This document shows positions 15,193 to 23,587 of a DNA stretch of 64,000 nucleotides, piece after piece. Under the pieces are notes generated by a model that did not search any database, was not told the origin of the DNA, and saw only the letters and a program-made list of their open reading frames with translations. Each line of letters begins with the position of its first letter. Position 1 is the first letter of the stretch. Source of the stretch: Bradyrhizobium sp. Ash2021 (GTDB lineage: Bacteria; Pseudomonadota; Alphaproteobacteria; Rhizobiales; Xanthobacteraceae); contig NZ_CP100604.1 of assembly GCF_031202265.1 (NCBI RefSeq), positions 8,228,501 through 8,292,500 of the forward strand, written 5' to 3'. The translations under genes and the position numbers were made by a program.

Positions 15193-17163
15193 TCACTTCG
15201 CAATGACCACTTCGATCGACGTCCGCTGTGCCAGCGGACTGCCTGCCGGCGGGGTCTGGCTCAGCACCTCTCCAGCGGGCTTGCCGTCTGCCGGCCTCGT
15301 GATCTCCAGCAACAGGACCTGCGGCTCGACCCCGCTCACCGGCGGTGTCGCCTCCATGTGTCTTTCGCGAACTACTGCGACTTCGTCGCGCGCCGTGACA
15401 ATGGACTTGCCGACCAGATCGGGAACCACCTGGGGGGTCGGCGCGCCCGCCTGCGGCGCGCGCTGCGGTGCCGCCTGCCTCGCGGTCCGCGTCGGCTCGC
15501 CTGCCGGTCTGGGCGGTTCGACCGAAGCGTTCGCGCGGCGATTGCTCCACAGCATTGGCGACACCAGCATCCGGATTTGCTTCTGCGCACACGCCTCCCC
15601 AACCGCAGCTTCGCCGCCATAGGCGCGGACCGTGTCGTCATAGCCGAGGCAGGCGAGCCGGTAGATCAGCTCTTGCGACAGCATGCCTTCGAAATAACCA
15701 CCATGTACGTTCGGCTTTTGATGATGCACGACATACGCGAAGAGCAGATGGAGGTGCGAATACCATTTCAGCCTGGCCTCGGCGTCGTACTCCTTGCGCC
15801 ATCTCGCAAAGGTCAGCAGCGCCAGCCAGTTGTTTCGGGTGTCGGGCGTATCCGGATTATCGCGATCGATATAATCGGTACAGTCAAAATAGGTGAACCT
15901 CTTGGGCAGTGGAGCCTGTTCGGGTGCCGCTGCGGCGGTCACGAGGCGTTTCTCCCTGGCGTCCTCGAGCGTGTCGTACAATTCCTGCAGCGTCAGATTT
16001 CCGATCCGCAGCACCCGCAGATAATCCTGCTCGTTCACGTCGATCATGCCGAAACTGCGCGACAGGATCTCGACATTGCCGAGCCGAAAGCCGTGGTTTT
16101 TGCTCTTGGCGGGGAACACGAAGTAATTCGCCAGCGTCGATATCTGCCGCAGCACCTCGTCGCCCTCGTTGCTGAACAGATAGGCTTCATCAAAGCGTGA
16201 CAACGCCGAGGCGAGGAAATTGCCGCGGGTGGACAACAATGTCTCGGCCGGAATGTCCGGCGAAGCCAGCACGAAGCGCTTGAGCTCGAAGGTTTTGCCG
16301 ATCAAATTTAAGGGCGGTTCGGGCCGCAGTGCGGGCGGCGAGCCGGCCCCGTAGGAATTCAAGGCATCGACCGGCACGGCAAAGACGTCGGACAAGGTAC
16401 GGATGGCGTTGGTGACAACGAAACCACCCATGCTGTGGCCGATGAAGGAGAGTTGAACCCGCGGCCATGGCTCGGTCCTGCTGCTCTGTTCACGCTGACG
16501 CATGATTTCGGCGTCGATGGCACGAATGACCTGAATGAGATCGGGTATGCCGTAATTCGAAGCGCGGTAATTGTCGCGAAAATACACGATAATCCGCAGC
16601 AGCACGGCCATCAGCATCAGGCCGGCTGCAGTCCAGCCGATCAGCGTAAAGACGTGCTCGCCAAGCCGGCCGAGCCAGTTCAGAACGACATTCGCCGTGC
16701 CCGGGATAAAGTAGAACGGAAGCGAGATCACGACGACAAGGATGCCCAACGTCAGAATCCAGCCCGCGAGCGTCGGCAGAGCGTCCCTCGCACCGCGCCT
16801 CGGTGCTCCCATGTTTTCCGATGGCCAGCGATAGCCGACGCAGACGAGACCCTCCCGGCTGCTGATCTGCGGGTCACGACCGATTGCCAGGGCAGCGGAC
16901 ATGTACATCCGCAACACATTCGGCTCCGGATTGTTGAAGCCGTGAACCATCACGACCAGATTTGGATTTTGTCCTTTGCCCAGATCTTCCGCGATCTGCT
17001 TCACCGCTTTCTCGGAATCATCCATCTTTTCCAAATGGGGCGCATACTCCGGCGGCAGGTCTGATGGCGGCGCTTCGTCATCGACGTTGTCGGGCGCCGT
17101 GCTTTCGATGAAGTAGGTCGATGTCGCCGTACCCTTGGCTTTATATGCGCGGAAAAAGTCCAT
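15193..17163 (-). CDS. Membrane-associated alpha/beta hydrolase with C-terminal PASTA domain
   Basis: A 656-aa protein. Residues 60-125 start an alpha/beta hydrolase core (VVMVHGFNNPE with the oxyanion-hole HGF). Two transmembrane helices follow, near 131-153 and 172-192. The core resumes with LSFIGHSMGGFVV, where Ser244 is the nucleophile, resembling DUF900-type hydrolases. The last 80 residues (577-656) form a PASTA domain: PQVVPDLVGKSIVTARDEV to SQTPPAGSPLAQRTSIEVVI. PASTA domains usually bind muropeptides outside the cell on kinases and penicillin-binding proteins, so a soluble-hydrolase fusion is unusual. The even number of helices puts both ends on the same side. The role is unknown. 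Confidence 0.8.
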   Translation of the reverse strand: MDFFRAYKAKGTATSTYFIESTAPDNVDDEAPPSDLPPEYAPHLEKMDDSEKAVKQIAEDLGKGQNPNLVVMVHGFNNPEPNVLRMYMSAALAIGRDPQISSREGLVCVGYRWPSENMGAPRRGARDALPTLAGWILTLGILVVVISLPFYFIPGTANVVLNWLGRLGEHVFTLIGWTAAGLMLMAVLLRIIVYFRDNYRASNYGIPDLIQVIRAIDAEIMRQREQSSRTEPWPRVQLSFIGHSMGGFVVTNAIRTLSDVFAVPVDALNSYGAGSPPALRPEPPLNLIGKTFELKRFVLASPDIPAETLLSTRGNFLASALSRFDEAYLFSNEGDEVLRQISTLANYFVFPAKSKNHGFRLGNVEILSRSFGMIDVNEQDYLRVLRIGNLTLQELYDTLEDAREKRLVTAAAAPEQAPLPKRFTYFDCTDYIDRDNPDTPDTRNNWLALLTFARWRKEYDAEARLKWYSHLHLLFAYVVHHQKPNVHGGYFEGMLSQELIYRLACLGYDDTVRAYGGEAAVGEACAQKQIRMLVSPMLWSNRRANASVEPPRPAGEPTRTARQAAPQRAPQAGAPTPQVVPDLVGKSIVTARDEVAVVRERHMEATPPVSGVEPQVLLLEITRPADGKPAGEVLSQTPPAGSPLAQRTSIEVVIAK

Positions 17164-17251
17164 GACCCGCCCCCTGCCAAAACCCGCTTCGGCTAAGCTA
17201 CGGAGGGTCGCACAATTTTACAAGCTTTGGTTGCAAGACAGCGGTGACTAC

Positions 17252-18046
17252 TCACGCCGGCGCCGAGTTGGTCGCGGGCAGGAAATCGCCGATCATCTCG
17301 AGAAAAATCGCGGGCGCTTGCAGCTGCGGCACATGCGCGCAGCCCGGGATGATCTTGAGATGCGCCTGCGGCAGGCCCGCCGCCAGCTCATGCGACATCG
17401 GCGGCGGCGTCGCCTCGTCATGTTCGCCGACCAGCACGAGGACCGGCATCTTCACCTTGTCGAGCTCGGGCCGCAGATCGAAGCTGGCGAGCGCATCGCA
17501 GGCGGCGCGAAAAACTTGCGGATCGGTCCTGAGAAATGCCTGGCGGCGATCGGCCATCAGCTCGGGATGGCCAGCCTGAAAGTCCGGCGCGAACAGCCGG
17601 CGCATCGCGACATCGGTGATCGCCCACAGCCCCTTGGCCATGGCGGCCGCCGCCATGTTGCGAAAAGCCTCGCGGCCCGGTTCCGAGAACGCCGCGCCGC
17701 TGTCGGCGAGAATGAGCCTCGCCGCGATGCCGGGGTGACGAATAGCCATTTGCAGCGCAACGAAGCCGCCATAGCCATTGCCGAGCACGATGGCGTCTTC
17801 GCCGCCGGCGGCGTCCCTGACCGCTTCCGCCATCCGGTCGGCGACCTCGGCGAGGCCGCCGCCGACCGCACGCGATCGGCCAAAACCCGGCAATTCCGGG
17901 ACGATCACGCGATACGATTTCGATAATTCCGGCACGATGGCGTCGAAACTCGCGCGGTCCGACAACAGCGAGTGGAACAGAAACAACGGCGGTCCATTGC
18001 CCGACTGCGCTGCGTTGACGGTGCCCTGCGCCAAAAGCCGATCCAT
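17252..18046 (-). CDS. Alpha/beta hydrolase fold protein with Gly at the nucleophile position
   Basis: About 264 aa; ATG 18046 was chosen because GGAAAGAGAGA lies eight bases ahead (18067 is also possible). The fold resembles 3-oxoadipate enol-lactonase/esterase proteins: FLFHSLLSDRASFDAIVPEL, YRVIVPELPGFGRS, VLGNGYGGFVALQMAIRHPG, VLVLVGEHDEATPP and the final GCAHVPQLQAP. The elbow that should read G-x-S-x-G reads G-N-G-Y-G, from a GGC codon. Asp (GEHDEA) and His (CAHVP) are kept. It may therefore be catalytically inactive or use other chemistry. It is divergent from a GntR regulator and presumably belongs to the same catabolic cluster. Confidence 0.85.
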   Translation of the reverse strand: MDRLLAQGTVNAAQSGNGPPLFLFHSLLSDRASFDAIVPELSKSYRVIVPELPGFGRSRAVGGGLAEVADRMAEAVRDAAGGEDAIVLGNGYGGFVALQMAIRHPGIAARLILADSGAAFSEPGREAFRNMAAAAMAKGLWAITDVAMRRLFAPDFQAGHPELMADRRQAFLRTDPQVFRAACDALASFDLRPELDKVKMPVLVLVGEHDEATPPPMSHELAAGLPQAHLKIIPGCAHVPQLQAPAIFLEMIGDFLPATNSAPA

Positions 18047-18142
18047 CCCGATCTCTCTTTCCAACATCGCGCGACGCCCCGCATGGGTGCGCCGATCCGC
18101 CGATTGATAGATCAAAACACGCGGAATTCAAGTCTTTAGGTC

Positions 18143-18176
18143 TTGACGTGATATTTCACGATTGCGAGATTATGGT
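18143..18176 (+). promoter_or_regulatory. Putative GntR operator (perfect 14-bp inverted repeat) at the divergent promoter
   Basis: A -35-like TTGACG at 18143-18148 runs into the palindrome CGTGA-TATT-TCACG (18147-18160), between the divergent hydrolase and GntR genes and 37 bases before the GntR start. A TATGGT at 18171 could serve as -10, although the spacing (22) is long. Position and symmetry fit autoregulation by a GntR/FadR-type dimer; this is inference. Confidence 0.5.
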
Positions 18177-18196
18177 CGACTGTGGAAGGAATTTCG

Positions 18197-18847
18197 ATGC
18201 TTTTACGAGATAATGTCTATGAGAGCCTGCGCTCTGATATTCTGACATGTCACTTCGCGCCGGGCGATGATATGCGCGAGCAGGATCTCGCCGAGCGCTA
18301 TGCCGTGAGCCGCCAACCGGTGCGCGAGGCGCTGCTGCGGCTCGCGCGCGAGCATCTCGTCACCGTGCAGCCGCGCCAGGGTTACCGCGTCAATCCGATC
18401 TCGCTCGCGGACGCGCGCGACCTGTTGCGATTCCGCCTCGCGCTGGAGCCCGCCTGCGTGGCGGAGGCGATTGAGAACGCCACCGACGCCGTGCTGAAGT
18501 CGCTGAACGAATTCCGCCGCTTTTCGGGCAACTACGAGGATTTCATCGCCTATAACCGCGCGTTTCACTCCGCGCTGGCGCATGCTTCCGGCAATCGCCG
18601 CATGGCCGCGGCGTTGTGCGACCAGATCGGACAGGCCGACCGGCTGGTGCGCGTCAGCGTCGCCAATCTCAGGGGCCACGACCCCTTAAAACTGGTCGGC
18701 GAGCACGTAGCCCTGATCGAGGCGATGCAGCGGCGCGACGGCCGCGGCGCCGGCCGCATCATCAAGGCCCACATCGCGCAGACCGAAAAACGCGTGCTGC
18801 CGGCGCTGAAGCGCAACGCCGTCATCGTCGAAGGGAGAGACGCATGA
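18197..18847 (+). CDS. GntR-family transcriptional regulator, FadR/FCD subfamily
   Basis: A 216-aa regulator. ATG 18197 is preferred over GTG 18182 because GGAAGGA sits directly ahead. Residues about 4-70 are the GntR winged helix (VYESLRSDILTCHFAPGDDM, YAVSRQPVREALLRL, QPRQGYRV). Residues about 75-205 are the helical FCD effector domain, with RFRLALEPACVAEAI, NRAFHSALAHASGN and GEHVALIEAMQRRD, including the His and Asp positions that often bind a metal. Its stop overlaps the aldehyde dehydrogenase start (ATGA), so it is the first gene of that operon and likely controls it together with the divergent hydrolase. The effector is unknown, probably a small carboxylate. Confidence 0.9.
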   Translation: MLLRDNVYESLRSDILTCHFAPGDDMREQDLAERYAVSRQPVREALLRLAREHLVTVQPRQGYRVNPISLADARDLLRFRLALEPACVAEAIENATDAVLKSLNEFRRFSGNYEDFIAYNRAFHSALAHASGNRRMAAALCDQIGQADRLVRVSVANLRGHDPLKLVGEHVALIEAMQRRDGRGAGRIIKAHIAQTEKRVLPALKRNAVIVEGRDA

Positions 18848-20373
18848 ACATTCCTTCGAAACAGGCGTCCATCGACGTCGAAATCCACGGCAATTTCGTC
18901 GACGGCCGCGAGATCGAGGCCGGTAACGGCGAAATGCTCGACGTCCGCAATCCCGCCACCGGCGACGTGATCGCGCGGATCCCGAATTCGACCAGGGAAG
19001 ACATCGACCGCGCCATGAAGAGCGCCCGCTTAGCCTTCGAAGGCAAGGCGTGGGGCGGCATGGATACACGCGCGCGGGCGCGGCTGGTCAATCGGCTCGC
19101 GGATGCGTTTGAAGCCAATCTCGACACGCTGTATCGGCTGGAGACGCTGAACAACGGCCGTCCCGTCAACGAGACCCGCGCGCAATTGTCGCGGCTGCCG
19201 GATTTCTTCCGCTACTTTGCAGGACTGGCGCTGGCGCGTCGTGACTCCGTGATCCCCGTCGAAGGCGCCTATTTGAACTACACCCTGCGCACCCCGATCG
19301 GCATCGTCGCCAACTGCACGCCGTTCAACCATCCCTTGATGATCCTGTGCAAGTCGCTGGCCGCGGTGCTGGCGAGCGGATGCGTTACCGTGGTCAAGCC
19401 GTCAGAATACACGCCGCTGACGACGCTAAAACTGGCGCAGATTTTCACCGAGGCCGGTCTGCCGCCCGGCGTGTTCAACATCGTGCTGGGCCTCGGCCAG
19501 AGCGCCGGCAAGATGCTGGCCGAACATCCCGATCTCAACAAGCTGGTGCTGACCGGCGGCACCGAGGCCGGCCGAATTGCTGGCGGCGCCGCGGCAAAAG
19601 TGTTCGCGCACCAGACCATGGAGCTCGGCGGCAAGACTCCCGTGATGGTGTTCGACGATTTCGACGTCGACCGCGCCGTCAATTATGCCGCGTTCGGCGC
19701 CTTCATTGGTGCGGGCCAGACCTGCGTCTGCGCCTCCCGGCACATCGTGCAGGCCTCGATCTATGACGAGTTCGTCGAAAAGCTGAGGGCGAAGACCGAG
19801 ACCATCCGGATCGGCGATCCCTTCGATCCTGCAACCCAACTCGGGCCGGTGATTTCGGCGCGGCAGCGCGATCGCGTGCTGACCTATTCGCGGTTCGGCC
19901 ATGAAGACGGCGCGCGCCTCGTCACCGGCGGTGTCGCCGCAAAGGTGCCCGGCCACGACAATGGCTATTTCGTCGAGCCCACCGTGTTTGCCGACGTCAA
20001 ATCCGACATGCGCATTTTTCAGGAGGAAGTGTTCGGCCCCTTCACTTCGGTGACGCCGTTCAAGGACGAGCAAGACGCATTGCGGCTCGCCAATGATTCC
20101 CCGTTTGGCCTCGCGGCCGCGATCCGCACCCGCGACGTCGGCCGCGCCCATCGGGTGGCGTCCGCCGTCAAGGCCGGCATCGTCTGGGTCAACGACCATC
20201 ACCGCCTCGATCCGGCCTCGCCCTGGGGCGGCGTCGATGATTCCGGCATCGGCCGCGAATGCGGCACCGAAAGCTTTGACGACCATTTCAACACCAAGAG
20301 CGTGATGGTCGCGACCGGCGACCAGCCGTTCGACTGGTATCGCGACACGGCGAACCAACGACGATTGAATTAG
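18844..20373 (+). CDS. NAD(P)-dependent aldehyde dehydrogenase
   Basis: A 509-aa enzyme starting at the ATG that overlaps the GntR stop. Class signatures are intact: MELGGKTPVMVF with general base Glu260, GAGQTCVCASRH with catalytic Cys294, and EEVFGPFTSVTPF near the C-terminus. The cofactor region carries KPSEYTPLTTLKLAQIF and LTGGTEAGR. It oxidises an aldehyde to the acid or CoA-free carboxylate; resemblance is to the broad group of betaine, hydroxymuconate and semialdehyde dehydrogenases, so the substrate stays open. With the regulator upstream, the MFS permease downstream and a divergent hydrolase, it looks like part of a pathway for an imported organic acid or ester. Confidence 0.9.
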   Translation: MNIPSKQASIDVEIHGNFVDGREIEAGNGEMLDVRNPATGDVIARIPNSTREDIDRAMKSARLAFEGKAWGGMDTRARARLVNRLADAFEANLDTLYRLETLNNGRPVNETRAQLSRLPDFFRYFAGLALARRDSVIPVEGAYLNYTLRTPIGIVANCTPFNHPLMILCKSLAAVLASGCVTVVKPSEYTPLTTLKLAQIFTEAGLPPGVFNIVLGLGQSAGKMLAEHPDLNKLVLTGGTEAGRIAGGAAAKVFAHQTMELGGKTPVMVFDDFDVDRAVNYAAFGAFIGAGQTCVCASRHIVQASIYDEFVEKLRAKTETIRIGDPFDPATQLGPVISARQRDRVLTYSRFGHEDGARLVTGGVAAKVPGHDNGYFVEPTVFADVKSDMRIFQEEVFGPFTSVTPFKDEQDALRLANDSPFGLAAAIRTRDVGRAHRVASAVKAGIVWVNDHHRLDPASPWGGVDDSGIGRECGTESFDDHFNTKSVMVATGDQPFDWYRDTANQRRLN

Positions 20374-20421
20374 CGCATGATCCCGAAAAGTGGGTACCGG
20401 TTTTCGAAAAAGATCATGCGC
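20373..20421. repeat. Palindromic repeat between aldehyde dehydrogenase and MFS genes
   Basis: A perfect 10-bp inverted repeat GCGCATGATC / GATCATGCGC (20373-20382 and 20412-20421) encloses a second pair, CGAAAA / TTTTCG, so the whole unit can fold into a two-step hairpin. I know this sequence type as a widespread intergenic repeat in Rhizobiales. It overlaps the last base of the stop codon and could attenuate read-through into the permease gene. Confidence 0.85.
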
Positions 20422-20512
20422 CACCAATAAAGCAAACAACCGACGGCAACTCCGCGTCCAGAGAAGACCGGGGGCCGATCGGCCAACAAGGCGACAAAGG
20501 GGGAAACTTGAT

Positions 20513-21859
20513 ATGGCTCACGCAGTAAACGCCGGCGCACGACTCGATCGGCTCCCGGTCTCATCGTTTCACTACCGGATCTTCTGGCTGGTCGGGGCCG
20601 GCATGTTTTTCGACGGATACGATCTCTATATCGCCGGCGGCGTGCTGGCGTCGGCGGTGCAATCCAAATTCTCGACCGTGCCGCAAAATCTGCAATTCAT
20701 TTCACTGACCTTTGTCGGCATGACACTGGGCGCCCTGATCACCGGATTTGTCGGCGACAAACTGGGGCGGCGGTTCACCTATCAGATTAATCTCTTGATC
20801 TTCGGGCTGGCGTCGCTGGCCGCCGCCTTCTCGCAGGATATGAATCAGCTGATCGCCTGCCGCTTCATTCAGGGCCTGGGCCTCGGTGCCGAAATCGTCG
20901 TCGGCTATTCGACGCTGACCGAATTCGTGCCGCCGAAGACGCGCGGGCGCTGGCTGTCGATGATGGCGTTCCTGACGGTGACCGGCTTCCCGGTGACCGC
21001 CCTGCTTGGCTATCTGATCATTCCGGCCTTTGGCTGGCGCCCGATGTTCATTATTGCCGGCGTCGGCTCGCTGATCGTCTGGTATCTGCGCAAAAATCTT
21101 CCGGAATCGCCGCGCTGGCTTGAATCGCAGGGCCGCACCGAGGAAGCCGAAGCCTTGATGCAGTCGATCGAAAAGGAATCCGCAGGCGGCGGGACGCTGC
21201 CGCCGCTGGTGGTGCCGACGCCTGTCGCGCAGGTCGCCGCCTTCGACATGCTGAAGCCCCCACTTTTGCAACGCATGATCGTGGGCTCCTGGGTGCTGAT
21301 TACCATCAATACATTGATCTTCGGCTTCGTGATCTTCCTGCCGCAGTTCTTCCTGCGCCAGGGCCTGACCATCGCCAATTCGCTGGCCTATACGCTGGTG
21401 TTGTCGGCTGCATCACTGGTCGGCTGCGCGCTCGGCGCCTATTTGTCCGACGCCATCGGACGACGCTGGAGCATCATCGGCGCGTCGATCGTGACCATCA
21501 TCACCGGCTACATCTATGCCCGCTTCAACGCCGCGTCCGATCCGGAGGTCGTGTTGAGTGTCGGCTTCGTGCTGATCGTCGCGATCTATGTGCAGACCGC
21601 GCTCCTGTTCGGCGTTTATACGACAGAGCTGTTCCCGACCGAGATTAGGTTGCGTGCCAATGGCATCTGCAACACGCTCGGACGCGGCGCCACCGTGGTC
21701 TCGCCCTTCATCGTCGGCGCCTTGATGGCGTCCTACCAGCTGCCGGGCGTGGTCTGGCTGATGATCGGCCTGGTGATCGTTCAGATCGTGGTGGTGTGGG
21801 CCTGGGGCGTCGAGCCGCGCAATCGCGGGCTGGAGGAAGTCGCGACGGCTAGGGCGTGA
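20513..21859 (+). CDS. MFS transporter, metabolite:H+ symporter type
   Basis: A 448-aa permease with ATG 20513 after GGGGGA; an open frame upstream through the repeat is not coding. Twelve transmembrane helices can be traced. Family signatures are FFDGYDLYIAGGV in TM1 (the Asp-Gly-Tyr-Asp motif of aromatic acid and sugar-like MFS), GDKLGRRFTYQ in loop 2-3, RFIQGLGLGAEI in TM4, PESPRWLESQGR after TM6 and DAIGRRWSIIG in loop 8-9. It should import an organic acid or related compound with protons. The gene order behind the regulator and dehydrogenase suggests that it brings in the pathway substrate. Confidence 0.88.
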   Translation: MAHAVNAGARLDRLPVSSFHYRIFWLVGAGMFFDGYDLYIAGGVLASAVQSKFSTVPQNLQFISLTFVGMTLGALITGFVGDKLGRRFTYQINLLIFGLASLAAAFSQDMNQLIACRFIQGLGLGAEIVVGYSTLTEFVPPKTRGRWLSMMAFLTVTGFPVTALLGYLIIPAFGWRPMFIIAGVGSLIVWYLRKNLPESPRWLESQGRTEEAEALMQSIEKESAGGGTLPPLVVPTPVAQVAAFDMLKPPLLQRMIVGSWVLITINTLIFGFVIFLPQFFLRQGLTIANSLAYTLVLSAASLVGCALGAYLSDAIGRRWSIIGASIVTIITGYIYARFNAASDPEVVLSVGFVLIVAIYVQTALLFGVYTTELFPTEIRLRANGICNTLGRGATVVSPFIVGALMASYQLPGVVWLMIGLVIVQIVVVWAWGVEPRNRGLEEVATARA

Positions 21860-21869
21860 TGGTGTACCC

Positions 21870-21949
21870 GTCATTCCGGGGCGATGCGCAGCATCGAACC
21901 CGGAATCTCGAGATTCCGGGTCTGGTCCTTCGGACCATCCCGGAATGAC
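21870..21949. repeat. Dispersed hairpin repeat between convergent genes
   Basis: It begins GTCATTCCGGG and ends CCCGGAATGAC; inside are CCCGGAATCTCGAGATTCCGGG (a near-perfect hairpin) and GGTCCTTCGGACC. This is a known style of Bradyrhizobium intergenic repeat. It lies in the 95-base gap between the convergent permease and CoA-transferase genes and probably works as a two-way terminator. Confidence 0.85.
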
Positions 21950-21954
21950 GCCAG

Positions 21955-22605
21955 TTAAGCGTTCTTCAGCGCGACCCGGAATTCGGCTTCGGTCTTGGAC
22001 TTCACCTCGTCGAGCGTGACGCCGTCGGCGAGTTCGATTAGCGCCATGCCGTCCTTGCCGTGCTTGTCGATGGTGAATACCGCGAGATCCGTCACCACCA
22101 TGTCGACGACCTTTTCGCCGGTCAGCGGCAGATTGCACTTCTTTAAAAGCTTCGGACCGTCCTTGGCGGAATGCTCCATGACCACGACGACGCGCTTGAC
22201 GCCGGCGACGAGGTCCATCGCGCCGCCCATGCCCTTGACCATCTTGCCCGGGATCATCCAGTTGGCGAGGTCGCCGTTCTCGGCCACCTGCATCGCGCCC
22301 AGGATCGAGAGATCGATATGCCCGCCGCGCACCATGCCGAAGGATTCGGCGCTCGAGAAATAGCTGGTCGACGGCAATTCGCTCACCGTCTGCTTGCCGG
22401 CATTGATGAGGTCGGCGTCTTCCTCGCCCTCGTACGGGAACGGTCCCATGCCGAGCATGCCGTTCTCGCTCTGCAAGTTCACGTCGATACCGTCGGGGAT
22501 GTAGTTCGAGACCAGCGTCGGAATGCCGATGCCGAGATTGACGTAATAGCCGTCGCGCAACTCTTTGGCGGCGCGCGCAGCCATCTGTTCACGGGTCCAG
22601 GCCAT
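21955..22605 (-). CDS. scoB: 3-oxoacid CoA-transferase subunit B
   Basis: A 216-aa beta subunit. [13 protein letters not shown] and the catalytic [12 protein letters not shown] (Glu47, which forms the CoA thioester) are intact, followed by [14 protein letters not shown] and [14 protein letters not shown], all typical of SCOT/acetate CoA-transferase beta chains. Together with subunit A it moves CoA from succinyl-CoA to acetoacetate or another 3-oxoacid. It lies 24 bases behind scoA in one operon. In a PHA-forming organism the substrate is probably acetoacetate from polyhydroxybutyrate breakdown; 3-oxoadipate (PcaJ) is the alternative and cannot be excluded from sequence alone. Confidence 0.92.
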   Translation of the reverse strand: MAWTREQMAARAAKELRDGYYVNLGIGIPTLVSNYIPDGIDVNLQSENGMLGMGPFPYEGEEDADLINAGKQTVSELPSTSYFSSAESFGMVRGGHIDLSILGAMQVAENGDLANWMIPGKMVKGMGGAMDLVAGVKRVVVVMEHSAKDGPKLLKKCNLPLTGEKVVDMVVTDLAVFTIDKHGKDGMALIELADGVTLDEVKSKTEAEFRVALKNA

Positions 22606-22629
22606 GGGGCTCTCCTGCTCTGAGTTGAT

Positions 22630-23337
22630 TTAAGCGGCTGGGCGCGGGCGGGTGTTGCGGAATTCGATCCGCTTCTTGCCGACACCGACCTCGACGATGC
22701 GATTGACGAAAATGCCGGGCGTATGGATATGATCGGGGTCGATCTCCCCGGCCGGCACCAGATGCTCGACCTCGGCGACGGTGATCTTGGCGGCGGTCGC
22801 CATCATCGGGTTAAAATTCCGCGCGGTCTTGCGGTAGACGAGGTTGCCGGCGGTATCGCCCTTCCAGGCGTGCACGATGGCGAGGTCGGCGAACAGGCCG
22901 CGCTCCATGATGTACTTCTCGCCGTCGAATTCCTTCACCTCTTTGCCCTCGGCGATCAGCGTGCCGACGCCGGTCTTGGTGAAGAACGCCGGAATGCCGG
23001 CGCCGCCGGCGCGGATGCGCTCGGCCAGCGTGCCCTGCGGGTTGAATTCGAGTTCCAGTTCGCCGGCGAGATATTGCTGCGCGAACAACTTGTTCTCGCC
23101 GACATAGGACGAGATCATCTTCTTGATCTGCCGCGTCTCCAGGAGCCGGCTCAGCCCGATACCGTCGACCCCAGCATTGTTGGAGATGACCGTCAGACCC
23201 TTGACGCCGGAATCGCGGATCGCGTCCGACAAGGTCTCGGCAATGCCGCACAGGCCGAAGCCGCCCGACATGATCATCATGCCGTCCTTGAGAATGCCGT
23301 CGAGTGCCGATTTGGCGTCGGGATAGACCTTGTTCAT
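22630..23337 (-). CDS. scoA: 3-oxoacid CoA-transferase subunit A
   Basis: A 235-aa alpha subunit from ATG 23337 (the open frame continues 24 codons further upstream without similarity). Key features: KSALDGILKDGMMIMSGGFGLCGIAETL with the CoA-binding glycine pattern, LTVISNNAGVDGIGLSRLL, ELEFNPQGTLAERIRAGGAGIPAFFTKTGVGT and HTPGIFVNRIV at the end, all classic for SCOT alpha chains. It is first in the scoAB operon and works in the cytoplasm as a heterodimer or heterotetramer with ScoB. The intact active-site loops suggest a functional enzyme. Confidence 0.92.
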   Translation of the reverse strand: MNKVYPDAKSALDGILKDGMMIMSGGFGLCGIAETLSDAIRDSGVKGLTVISNNAGVDGIGLSRLLETRQIKKMISSYVGENKLFAQQYLAGELELEFNPQGTLAERIRAGGAGIPAFFTKTGVGTLIAEGKEVKEFDGEKYIMERGLFADLAIVHAWKGDTAGNLVYRKTARNFNPMMATAAKITVAEVEHLVPAGEIDPDHIHTPGIFVNRIVEVGVGKKRIEFRNTRPRPAA

Positions 23338-23587
23338 GAAAATAGGACCTGATGGAGGGAGGCGCTTGCGGCCAGTATTAACAGGGATTATTAGGCGAAA
23401 TCTTCGCAATGCGTCAATGACGGGGCATTGGGACCATCGGACCCGGCCGGCAACCTCAGGATGGCCTTGAAAGCGTCAAGAAAACCCTTCAAGTTGCGTG
23501 GGTTGACACGGGCTTTCGGATGCGCTGCCCGCTTTTTCAACACCGATCCGACAACCTCAAGCCGACATCCATGAACCAGACTTGGAT

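Noticed and set aside
19426..20439. Minus-strand open frame of 337 codons opposite the aldehyde dehydrogenase
   Set aside because: The plus frame has all catalytic residues; the antisense frame is His/Gly-rich without family resemblance.
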